From assembly GCA_001630475.1 (NCBI GenBank), contig KV419396.1, forward strand, positions 806,001-870,000: 64,000 bases of DNA, read 5' to 3'. Positions within the stretch are counted from its first letter, which is position 1. Each line of letters begins with the position of its first letter. Below, piece by piece: positions 12,011-24,000 of the stretch. Made by a program: the position numbers and the translations under genes. The notes under the pieces are model-generated. The model was given only the letters and a program-made list of their open reading frames with translations, was not told the origin of the DNA and ran no database searches. This DNA is from Sistotremastrum niveocremeum HHB9708 (Eukaryota > Basidiomycota > Agaricomycetes > Sistotremastrales > Sistotremastraceae).

Positions 12011-14093
12011 TTAGGCTTTTGCGTAAAAATGTGAAGGTGTCCGAAAATAATGATCAACCTCGGAAGGGTCGTATTCTGCAGAGGGATTGGGCATGGTACC
12101 GGTTTCCGTTGTAGAAGGCGGATTGATAGACTCGGAGGAAGGTGGTTTTGAATTGAACGCGCCCAGATGATGAACTCGCCGTCGGCGCGCTCGAGGCGGC
12201 TGTTTGGGCGCCGGAGGAAAGGAGGAAGCAGCTATCTGCTCTCTCGGAGGTATACTTCGTACGGTAAAATGCTTCAGGGAGCGCGTATAAGGAGAAAGCG
12301 TATGATATGTGTGGCTGAGGGTAGAAAGATATGAAACGGTACTATTGATATTTGGCCGAAGAACGATTTTCGGCTCTGACTCTGAATCAGGGTCAGCTGA
12401 CATTTCATATGTTTGGAGGGCGGTATCAGCAATTGAGAGGGGAGGAGAGGCAGCCCGATTACCCCCTGGGTGCGAAGAAGAACGTCCAGGGGCTTTTGTT
12501 GCAGATAAGGATTGATCCTCATCCTGGGATTCAATCTCGGAAGGGAGGTCAGAAGCATACGACAACGTCGATCTATGGTGTGGTCGAACAGGCCAGCCAT
12601 CCTCTGATGCAGTCCTCCTAGGCGGCACTCCGTATAAGCCTCCGTTATGAACTGGGGCCAGACTGTGCAGAGAAGTTGAGCGACCTGACGTGCCAAACGC
12701 CGCCGCATCTAGAAGACTGGAACTTCTCCGGCCGTAGATAGGCAGGCGAGGTGACTGCGCGCCATCTGTCGGAGAATGCACACGAGATTGCGAATGAAAG
12801 ACTCTGGGACGAGTAATGACGCCTCCGCCCACTGCAGGAAAAGTTTCATACTCTTCGCTGACTGAATGGCGACTGCTGGGAATATCGGACAGGGCGTCAT
12901 CCCAATCGACCAAGGCAAAGGACCCCGATCGTTGATCGTCTTGTCTGATATCGAGGGCTTCATCTTCTGCAAGTTCGGCGAGACCCTTCGGCCTATCAAA
13001 AAGGCGCGCTAGCCCACTATAACCTGATTTTGACGGCAGGTCATCTGGCCGCAGACCATATGTTGGGTCGAAGTTCTCGAGCTCGGGGAAAGTGAGGGGC
13101 TCAGATTGAGGGGCATGGCCAGAGGTCTGAGACTCATGAGAAGCGAGGGAGGCCCTACTAGAATGCATTCCGCGCTCTAATGACGGACGCATACTGAGGG
13201 GTGCCGATCGAACGTTTGAGACCGAAGGTATCGAATAAGTGGTCGTGTCTGGGAGCGACTGGGTTTCGATATTCTCTCGTGGAGGCGCCTTGTGCTTCAA
13301 AGCAGGATATGAGGTGTCCACGCGTATTTTTTTGCTCGATTGGGCAGCCAGCCAACGCTGGCTGAGTTTATGAATGATGCCCGGCAGGTCTTCTCTGAAC
13401 AGATCTCGCAACTGTCCTTCTATCTCTCGCTGGATATATTTCTGGATGACGGCGATGGAGTCGAATGTGCTGTTGACGTCAACATTCTGGAGGGGATCTG
13501 TCTTGAACACTAGCGTAATGCCCTTTTGTCGAGAGACCACCAATACGACATAGGCGGATAGTTTAAAATTCGACAGGCGTAGTTTCATAGGAACAACCAA
13601 GGGTTGATGGGCCGCTAAGATTCCCATGGAACCAGACATGAGATGAATATCGTTTCGTTTGTGGTTGAGTGGGTTTGCCTGTGATCACGGTTGATGACCG
13701 CATTAAGACTATGACTGCCGATGGTGCTAACCTGAACTTTCGTTCTCAATACGATGTGTGCATTACCGGAATAAGTGAGCCTGAATATTCCCCGAAATTG
13801 ATCGACTGTAAGCTCTCCGATATCACGAATCTCCAGCTCGGGGGGCTGTAGCAAAGGTAAGAGGCGTTGCAGATGGATCAGGCGGGGTGCTTGCTTGGGT
13901 GCCCATCTCAAGCTCAACCACTTCGATTCTGTCGGCTATAATGGGAGGTGTGTTGCCCTTGTTGAGGGCTGCGTCGAGTAGAACTTTGGCATCGGCGTGA
14001 AATTGTTCTGAAAATTTTGGCCAATTGAAGGTAAAGCTGTGCGAAGTTGGAACAGTGGCCCTTAGCAACAAAACGCGATGGAGCGTACCTCAT
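12011..14093 (-). CDS. MDM34: Mitochondrial distribution and morphology protein 34 (ERMES)
   Basis: A 642-residue subunit of the ER-mitochondria encounter structure, carrying a lipid-binding SMP domain at the mitochondrial outer membrane. Exons (minus) are 14093-14089, 14036-13895, 13845-13732 and 13678-12011. The N-terminus MSFTFNWPKF appears only after a 5-nt first coding exon (ATGAG) is joined to exon 2. SMP landmarks are HADAKVLLDAALNKGN, PPIIADRIEVVELEMGTQ, PPELEIRDIGELTVDQF, FRLTYSGNAHIVLRTKVQ, DIHLMSGSMGI, YVVLVVSRQKGITLVFKTDP and NSTFDSIAVIQKYIQREIE. The rest is a long Ser/Pro-rich, probably disordered tail, typical of the family in filamentous fungi. The second intron is GC-AG (donor GCAAGC). 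It is divergent from the Uds1-domain gene. Confidence 0.93.
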
Positions 14094-14275
14094 CTGTGAG
14101 CTGCACGATGGCCGTCGCCAGCGAGATGTGTTATATTAGACGAGTCTGATTATGATGTTATTGTGCCCAAGACGGAAGCAAGCCGAAGAAGGAGTACTGC
14201 GACAGTGTCGTTCATGCGCTTCGTGATACTTTCGGCTCGGTCTCTGCTCTCGCTCCCAAATATTTCGCCATCGCC

Positions 14276-17007
14276 ATGAACGGCGTCCGTCGCTTTTTCA
14301 ACCAAGCCACCTCCCTCCCCCCAACGCCCGAGCCACTGATTCTTCCACCACCAGGTCCAAGTTGGCCTCCCGGAGAAGAAGTCTCAGAACCACCGCTTCC
14401 AGCTCCCCCTCTGGTCAGAGAAACACCCATTCAACCAACTGAACATCCAAAGACACATACCCCTACATCTTCGCGCGACTTGTCGACCAATACGTCATCT
14501 CTTTCAAGCATACCTACAACCTCCGCCCAGTTACCAGTGAACGGCTCCGTATCAGATGGACGAAATGCATTTGTTCACTCTCCAGAGCCCTGGCAGAGTG
14601 ATTCAGACAGTGTTCGACCCCACTTTGCACCTCCTGACCCCGTCTTTGGCAAAGACGACCTTCTTCTCAGTCTTCTTGCCAGCGAAGCCATCGTAGACAG
14701 TCGCGATTGTGAAGTGCTTGGCACCGACGACTTGGATGCTCTCAAGGCAGTGAGTATTCCGTAACTCGTGCATGATACCTTTGCCTAAAAATGATCTTTT
14801 CATAGGAGCAGCAAACTCTTCTTTCTCGGCTGCAAGCTATTTCGAAAAAGCTCGCGCTCGAGACCAAAATGCGCGAAGCTACCTTGTCTCTCGGTCGCTT
14901 AAAGTCTCCTCGAGGAACAGCGTCAAAACTATCTCCCGAACAGGTCGCTTCAGCCGATCTTAAACTCACTGTGACTCAGAGAGAGTATTGGCGCGTCTCC
15001 GCCAGAGCTAATGAGGTCCAAAAGACGATCCTTGGTCACCGTACCGCCGTCTTGTCCAACTTCTTGAGGCGAATGGAGAGTAAGCACGGGTCATCGCCTG
15101 GCAGAGAAAGCGACGATCTTAGTACCGCATCATCCGCCACCAGCCTCTCATCCGCCAAGCGACGTTTTGAGGGTGCTCATCTATATGCTGGTCACGAGGA
15201 TGCATTTGTGCCCCTTGGTCCTGAGTCGACAGCAAAGAAGCTGAAATCTCTCACTCAGTCTCTCCAGGCTGAAAAGAAGGTTCAAGCCGATTTGAGTCGA
15301 GAACTGGCCCACATGAGACTGGAAAACTCACAGCTGGAGACGACCATGACCATGGATTTACAAAGTGCAGAGGAGAAGATCGGTGCCTTGGAGGCACAGG
15401 TCGAGCGACTGGTGGATTTGGAGAGGCAAATCGAGAGTCTGCAAAAAGAGAAGGAAGCCATGCATCTTGCTCACAAGGAGACTCAGCGAGAAGCCGAGGC
15501 GAGTCGACGACACATATCAGAGCTGGAACAAAATCTCGGGGACCTTCGCAGCAAGGAGAATATTTCTCCTGCCTTCCAGTTGGAAAAGGAGATTTGGCTT
15601 CGCGAAAGAGAGGTTATGACTGCCGAGCTTGCGAGGTTGGGCGAGTCCTCTTCCATTCAGTTGACTGCACTGCAGAAAAACTATGAAGAAACTAGCCGAC
15701 AGAAGTCAGACGAGATCTCAAAACTGCAACTTGAGTTGGAGATGGTGAAAGTGGAAATCGAGAACGCCAAAAACACGCTGTGGGATGTGTTCAGGACCCA
15801 CAAGGTCGAGTTGATCTCTCCCCAATTAACATTGCAGAATCTAGCAGATTCCCTCACGGCTCATATGGCGATGATGGACAAGGAAGTGGAGGATCTACGG
15901 GTAGCTAAGAACAGACTGGAGATGGAGTCGCGAAGCTCATGGGAGGCACGGGATAAATTGTTTCAAGAGCTTGAAGACTCGCGGATTCAACGAGAACGGA
16001 CTCAGAGCGATTTGAGACAACTTGAGGACAAGTTGAAGGTGATTCCATCAACTTCACGTTTGGCTGTGCGGTGTTCTTACTTTTGACAGGCACAATCCGA
16101 TCTTATCTTGGAACTAAGCACGCCACCGACTTCCAAAAACTCTATTGTGTCCCTGGCCGACCCGCAGGACCATTCTCAAGTCATGGCTTCCTTGAGGTCG
16201 TTGTGGATGGTGCTGCCCTCACCCGAATCTCGTGCACTCAAATTGAACGCACGATCGCCTACCAAATCCAAATCCAATCATTTCCACTCGCCTTCGAGCT
16301 CGGTCGCCGCTATTTCTATTTCTGACTTGGACGTACGGTCGCTGAAAAGTCTCTATGACCCGCGGAGTGCAACATCAAGGTCTCAGACACTCGACGAATT
16401 CTCGTTGGAGACGTTCGTTTCCCGAGTTCAAGCCTTGATTGCAGACGATCGAGCATTGATCGAACGATTGATCCGGTTCGCTCAGAGCCACGAGTTGTTA
16501 AAGACCAACGCTGAACGCGCTCAAAAGTTGGCTCAGGATAGCAGTGCTGCGTTGGAAACCTATCAGAAGCAGGTCAAAACCTTGCAGGAGCGTAATACCA
16601 CTAATGACCTAAGGTGCGTCAGTGCAGACATAAAGCCGCAGAAACAGACTGATCACTCGTCCAGGGCACAAGAAATCCAGAACCTGCAAGAAGCCCTCGA
16701 GGAGGCCCGCGAGGGTCGCCGAGAATTGGAAATGCGAGCTGCAGATCAAGCAGCGCAGATAGGACATCTGCAAGAAGCAAACAATGCGCTCAGCGCTCAG
16801 GCTTTGAAGCTCGCAGCGGAACCTGAAGCAGTCCGTGTCAGAATGGAAGCACAGATCGCCGAACTTCGAAAGTCTCTCAAGGAAGCCGACGATGAGCGAG
16901 AGAGAATGATCAACTCTGAACAAATTCAGAGAGTCACTTTGCTTGACGAGTTAAATTTGGCTCAAACTGAAAATGCCAAATTACGCGAACAACTCCGAAA
17001 AAGATAG
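14276..17007 (+). CDS. Uds1-domain coiled-coil protein
   Basis: An 874-residue protein (857 if an optional 51-nt intron is removed). Exons are 14276-14749, 14806-16038 and 16090-17007. After a Pro-rich N-terminus (residues 1-130) comes a match to the Uds1 (up-regulated during septation) family: LLASEAIVDSRDCEVL, LDALKAEQQTLLSRLQ, KKLALETKMREATLSLGRL and ANEVQKTILGHRTAVLSNFL. Most of the remainder is heptad-rich coiled coil (roughly 270-460 and 690-870). By analogy with the family it may be a structural protein linked to septation or cell polarity, but its biochemical role is unknown. A stop-free stretch at 16614-16664 has intron ends (GTGCGT...CCAG) and removing it gives a smooth NDLRAQEIQN coiled coil. 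Confidence 0.72.
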
Positions 17008-17258
17008 CCGCTTGCACGCCTCTCGCCTCCACTGACATTCGTTCACTCACCTTAGCATTTGGATTCATCACATATCGGACGGGATTTGATATTCAGCACG
17101 CATACGTTTATGTCTCATACGATAAATTATGCACTGTATCCATAGACTTACTAACATGTACACGTACTATTCTACACATCATTTGTTTATTGGGATCCGG
17201 TTCAATCGTGAGAGTACACGGTCCAGTCTATGTACAAACATAAGGACAACCCCGAAAA

Positions 17259-17341
17259 GCCTCCGTGGCCTAATGGTTAAGGCGCACGCCTTCTATCATG
17301 CGAACAGCGTGAGATTGCGAGTTCGAGTCTCGCCGGTGGTA
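17259..17341 (+). tRNA. tRNA-Arg(UCU) with a 10-nt intron
   Basis: The cloverleaf folds by hand: acceptor strands GCCTCCG and CGGTGGT with discriminator A, D-stem GCCT/AGGC, anticodon stem CACGC/GCGTG, T-arm GCGAG-TTCGAGT-CTCGC. The anticodon TCT occupies 17292-17294 and would read AGA. A 10-nt intron (17296-17305) sits one base 3' of the anticodon, the standard place for nuclear tRNA introns. B-box (GTTCGAGTC) and A-box sequences are good. The acceptor stem contains a T4-T69 mismatch and a G1-T72 wobble, slightly unusual for a working tRNA. CCA is not encoded, as expected for a nuclear gene. Confidence 0.88.
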
Positions 17342-17349
17342 TTGTGTTC

Positions 17350-17354
17350 TTTTT
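17350..17354 (+). terminator. Pol III oligo-T terminator
   Basis: A run of five T residues begins 9 bases after the tRNA 3' end, matching a standard RNA polymerase III terminator. Confidence 0.7.
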
Positions 17355-17534
17355 GGCTTGCCATCCTTTCTGTTGAAGCACGCGTATGACTGGTGAGTCA
17401 TCATTCATTCTGAGACACAGATAGTATTTGTGGCAACGTCGTGTCATATTTTAGTTAGAATTATTTTTATACAAGTACAGCACAACAAAGCCAAAAGAAC
17501 ATGCACACAAGGGCCTATACATAAACTGAAAGTG

Positions 17535-19145
<1,611 letters not shown>

Positions 19146-19216
19146 TGTCAAGTTTGAAGTTTCTGGGTGAGCGGTAGGCGGACTTTGAACCCAACTTTCG
19201 AGGCTGAAACGAACCC
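19146..19216. promoter_or_regulatory. 71-bp shared divergent promoter, FAL1 / PRP9
   Basis: Start codons of two divergent splicing-related genes are 71 bp apart. Both leaders plus any core promoter must fit here or overlap, which makes co-regulation likely. No TATA box is visible. Confidence 0.5.
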
Positions 19217-20975
19217 ATGGATAGTGTCCTCGAAGTGCAGCGACAGACACACGAAGATGTCGAACGCCTGGAGCGTGCCCTGACAGATGTGTTGGCTAGG
19301 AACCCTTCGTCGCAAAAGGACAGCTTGGCCAACCAACAGAAAGCCGCTCAAATCCTAGACAGGATCCAAGCTCGCCACCTTCTGTTGCTCAACCAATACA
19401 AAGACGATGCACGTAAAGCAGAGATAGATCTCCTTTCCGCACCCGCGCAGCAGGACGACCTGTCCGATTTCTATGCGCGGTTGGTGAAGATTAAGGACCA
19501 TTACAGGAAATACCCTGATTCGGTCGTAGGAGGTGTCGAAATCGAAATCGCAGCCCTTCTCGAAGACTCATATACAGGAGAGGGAGATGACGATGTTGAA
19601 GAAGAAGACCGTTGCGTTGAATTCACCCTCTAAATTTCTATTTGTGGCTCATTGAACGTTGCTAGCGATGTCACTCTTGTTTTCGGGCGAGGAGTTTTTC
19701 GGTCGATACCTTGATCTTCATACCAATCATTCTGCCTACAATAATCTGCGAAACCTCAAAAAACGCCTACCCTATCTTCAATATCTCGACGTCCTTGCTG
19801 CGTCCGATAGCCTGGTGCACTCTGATCTGCCGAAAGAAATTCGACGGAATAAAGACTACGAAACGTCAGGACTGTTTCTGTCCTATTTCGCTCAAATGTT
19901 ATTGACGTGACAGTCAGATATATTGCAGCGCTCCACTCGTACCTCTTATCATTCACAAAACGGACACAGCCGCTCACAGATGTGGAAGGCCTGCAAGAGA
20001 AGGCTACGGAGGAATTCGAAGCGTTATGGGGAAGTACCCTGTCCAAAGAATGGGAAACGCCAATAGCACCTCAAAACGGTAAATCTGAAAACGGCCACAC
20101 CGACGGCATATGGTGCGCTGCTTGTCAGAAACTTTACTCAAAACAAACCGTTTATGACGCCCACCTGACGTCGAAGAAGCACGTAAAAGCTACAGAACGG
20201 CTGGCTGCTGCACCCGAACCACCCGTCAACCCCAATGGACCTGATCAGGTCGATGAGAACGGAAAAGCCTCTCCCGCTGCCACCCAATCCAAATTCTATC
20301 GACCCGCCTTGCTGACATACCTCACCACCTCTCTTCTCGTGCCCTTGAAATCCGTGATCTCGGATACAAAAGCGAATGTAGAACGGCGGTTTGCATTGAC
20401 CTCTCGTGAGCGTGAGCTGGAGCTCACGGAACCTCAACCTGCTGCTCCTGCTGCTTCCACTGCTCCGGTCGAAGAGGAGGATGAGGAAGAGCGAATTTAC
20501 AATCCACTGAAGCTACCGTTAGGGTGGGACGGAAAACCAATTCCATATTGGCTTTACAAGCTTCACGGACTGGGTGTTGAATATCGCTGTGAAATCTGTT
20601 CAGATCACGTGTATATGGGCAGGTACGTCTAGACTTTTCTTGGCTTTGCACTCTTGGGGAACATAAATCGTGCAGGAAAAACTTCGAACGCCATTTCCAA
20701 GAATCACGACACGCTTTTGGAATGCGCGCTTTGGGTCTGCCAAATACAAAACACTTTCATGAAATTACAAAAATTGAGGATGCATTGTCATGTAAAGCAC
20801 TTTCCCTTCATGGACATCCTTTTTTCTAACAGTTCGAATAGTGGCCGAGAAACTCAAGCAGGAGGGGAGGACAGAAATATCCCAACTTGAGACGACAGAG
20901 GAACTCGAGGACAGTGAAGGCAACGTTTATAACCGAAAAACTTACGAGGATCTCAAAAAGCAAGGACTAATCTGA
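19217..20975 (+). CDS. PRP9: Splicing factor 3A subunit 3 (SF3a60/Prp9)
   Basis: A 515-residue U2 snRNP protein of the SF3a complex needed for prespliceosome formation. Exons are 19217-19610, 19666-19864, 19918-20622, 20676-20791 and 20842-20975. Family blocks: [19 protein letters not shown] at the start, [18 protein letters not shown], a C2H2 unit [12 protein letters not shown]...HLTSKKH unusually placed mid-protein, [20 protein letters not shown], and the C-terminal matrin-type finger [21 protein letters not shown]...RH followed by the [12 protein letters not shown] terminus. The donor of intron 1 (GTTGCG) is weak but the join is conserved. The 3' end is 61 bp from the convergent synaptojanin gene. 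Confidence 0.94.
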
Positions 20976-21036
20976 CCGATCGGCCGCACGGGCTGCGATG
21001 TGTGTACTGTATTTTGTACGACTAGTACATCAATAA

Positions 21037-24000
21037 TTATTGTTTCATATCCCTCTGCAAGCCCGGCTTTGGTTTTGGCTTGGTTTCTCGCGGTATTGGT
21101 GGCGGACTCTTTTTGGTAGAGTCTGTGGCTTCCACGTCGATGTCAGGGACGGGCTCCAGTCTTGTAGCGGAATAGAGGTCCTCGTCGGATGATGATGGTG
21201 ACGTGATGGGTATTGAAGATGGAGAGTCCCACGGGTTTTTCGGCGCGTGCCTATTGGGAGTCTCGATATTGATTGAGAAGACACCTCCCGGGTGCTCTGT
21301 CGTGATAAGTGAGATGATGAGAGCAAAACCGATGGTCTCACGCACCCGGCTGGTCCCACCAAGCATTTTTCTCGGAGCTCGGGGGTGGCACTACTCGGGA
21401 AGAATCAATAAAAGTTTGAAGAGAACAGGGCCGTGCGCACAGTCTACAAGCTCTTCCAGTGCTACCTTGGCCAGCTTATCTTCCAACTTTTCACCCGGCT
21501 TGCGCGATAGGATCGTATCCAGCATAATCCGCGATAGCGCGTCGCGTTTGACGCCATCTACAATACGAATTGGGGATCGAAACAAAGCATATACTATGAG
21601 AGGGGAATAAGGCTCGTTGTTTTCAAAAGGCCGGCCCATCTACCTGGTCTGTGATCGGAACTCTTGAGGTTTGCACATGCATAGACCGTAACGTCCAAGC
21701 CTTCACCCCGATATAGGACGCGGTCTAGGTGCGATCAGTGACTTCCTGACGATCAGTAAATATGCGCACCGGTCCAAGCAGGTATTCTCATCTTTTCACT
21801 TGTATCATAGTTATCCGAAAACAGATCGAAGCGATAGGTTGGCTTGAACAGGATGGGCCCTTCCAGGTACCCATCGAACGCAGCGCCCGATCGCATAGCT
21901 TCCTTCAACTTCGCACACATATAAGCACGAAGATACATGCGCACTGCGTCCCATTGATTCCTTACCTGATCGGCACCCAACAAAGCATCAAAGTCGGCAC
22001 TGGTAGCCTGCTCCCGAACGGTGTCATTGTCCAAATCAATTCGGTAATTGGTATCCGCAAGCCATATGACTTGACTGGCGTAGATGTTAATGGCCAGACT
22101 GCAAAGAAGGCACGAAAAATGCGTACTCGTGGCTATCTATTGTCTTTCCTCTTAAGAAGTGAAGACCCTGAGAGATTGTCTGGTAGTCTTTGTTTCGCTC
22201 GTCGACGTTAGCGTGGCCTGCCGCCAGGTGAGCGGTAATGAAACAGAAGCTCGTGTCGTAATAATCCAGACGAATGCCAACAGCGCCCTTGTTTCCTGAC
22301 ATGCCGCGTAAGCCAGTCTGTTGCAATGTCAGCCATGTATGCGCGGTCTCTCGTGAGTTGGCACCTTGCGTGTTGTCGCCTCCACATTGCGTATGACACT
22401 GAGAAGCGATGTCTTGACTATGATGAACAAGGCTGTTCCGACGAGCTATACTCGGTGGTTAACAAATTCCTAATAACTGCGAACAACATATACCATACTT
22501 GCTCGCTGCGCAATACCACATAATCGATAGGTTTTCCCGGTTTTTGAGCTAGTGCATTCATGATTTGTTTCTCCCACATATCCCTGCCGCTTGTGAGTTA
22601 GTTCAATGAGTCAGATGGCGTGATCCATACTTCTTTGTTGTGTCTGTTTGGACGATTTGTTGTGCGGTCAGCGGTACAATCTCTTGGAACCCGATAGCAA
22701 ACAAATCCGGAGGACTTTTGTGACGAATATCAGCGTCACGGCAATTCAGAATGATCTTTACTCACTCTGGACTACCTGAGAAAACCCGGCTTAACCAACT
22801 GAGTCAATCCAACGAGACGAAAACATACTGGATCCGGGCCACAGCCAGGGAACAAGAGATTCCGATGGATGCTATATCGGTGGTCAGGTAGAGAAGTCTT
22901 GTCGCAGGGCCACATACCCTTCCATTCAGATTCCAAGTCCCCACAAAAATAGTGCTATTGCGGACTGTAGAATACTCTGAAACACTGTCATTTGGCACTT
23001 AGCAGCTGTCACGAAACACCTTAAGATGATGACGGACATACCGGGCTTTCAGGACTGCCGAAACAGTGTCGTGTACGGGATCAAAAATAGTAGTCGGATG
23101 TTGGGAACTAAGGTTTCCCTATGCACCACAATCAGTGAAAAACAGCTTAGGGTGCGATAAATTGCTCACGAGGAACATATCGATGGCAACTTGTTTGCCT
23201 TTATCCTGAAAGTTATTGATATAAGCCCTGGAGACACTCTTAGTAGCGTCTGATAGGACGCCTGGGGCTAGTTCAGGATTTTCGGAAATCACGAAAAGTA
23301 TTGGGACTTTCCTGCCAATGTTCGCTTGCCAGTTCTTGTGTAACTTGTGTTGATGGCGCCCGTCCCTGCGTATATCTTGCTAAGTGCGTCGCCGTTTTCA
23401 GCCCAAAGTTCTCGATGCTGGGTCCAGAGTGTATCAGAATATATCCATTCTCGCCGAGTATGCACGAGAAACGTTTCCAGAAGGATACGTCCAAGAAGGT
23501 CCTGAACGAAGTTGGTCCGATCCAAGCTGGCGGCGTCATCAGATTGAAGGATATGCGCGAAAGGATGGGCTGACCAATCTAAACAATTTACTCTGAATAC
23601 ACCCTTCTGGTCAATTACCACTTCTGAGAGAGAAAGATCGCAAGTTGTAAAGCCAAATTGATCAATTCCTTCTCGAACACCAGGGAGATTCCTAAGAGTC
23701 TTATAAGAATACCGTAACGAAATTGATAGGTGGAATACGAACTTCAATTCACGAACCACGCTGTCGTGCCCTCCTATTCTCACTTGCTGATGGAAGTCGA
23801 AATTCGATAATCCCACGTCATGCACAGCTCCAGCGACGATAGCTGCTTCGAGATGGGCTTTATATGCAGCGGATAATATAGCTTCGTTTTCCTTTGTGCC
23901 GAGGAGATTGACTGCATGAATGGCAGAGTATTCTTCTTCGAGTTGATGGAAATGCAAGTCGAACGCAGGTTGCGACGCTCTTTGAGGCCTGGTTATCTGT

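Noticed and set aside
23292-23308. Use of the GT in GTCCCA as donor in place of the GA-AG reading
   Set aside because: It shifts the frame for both possible acceptors and breaks the conserved VLSDATKS segment.
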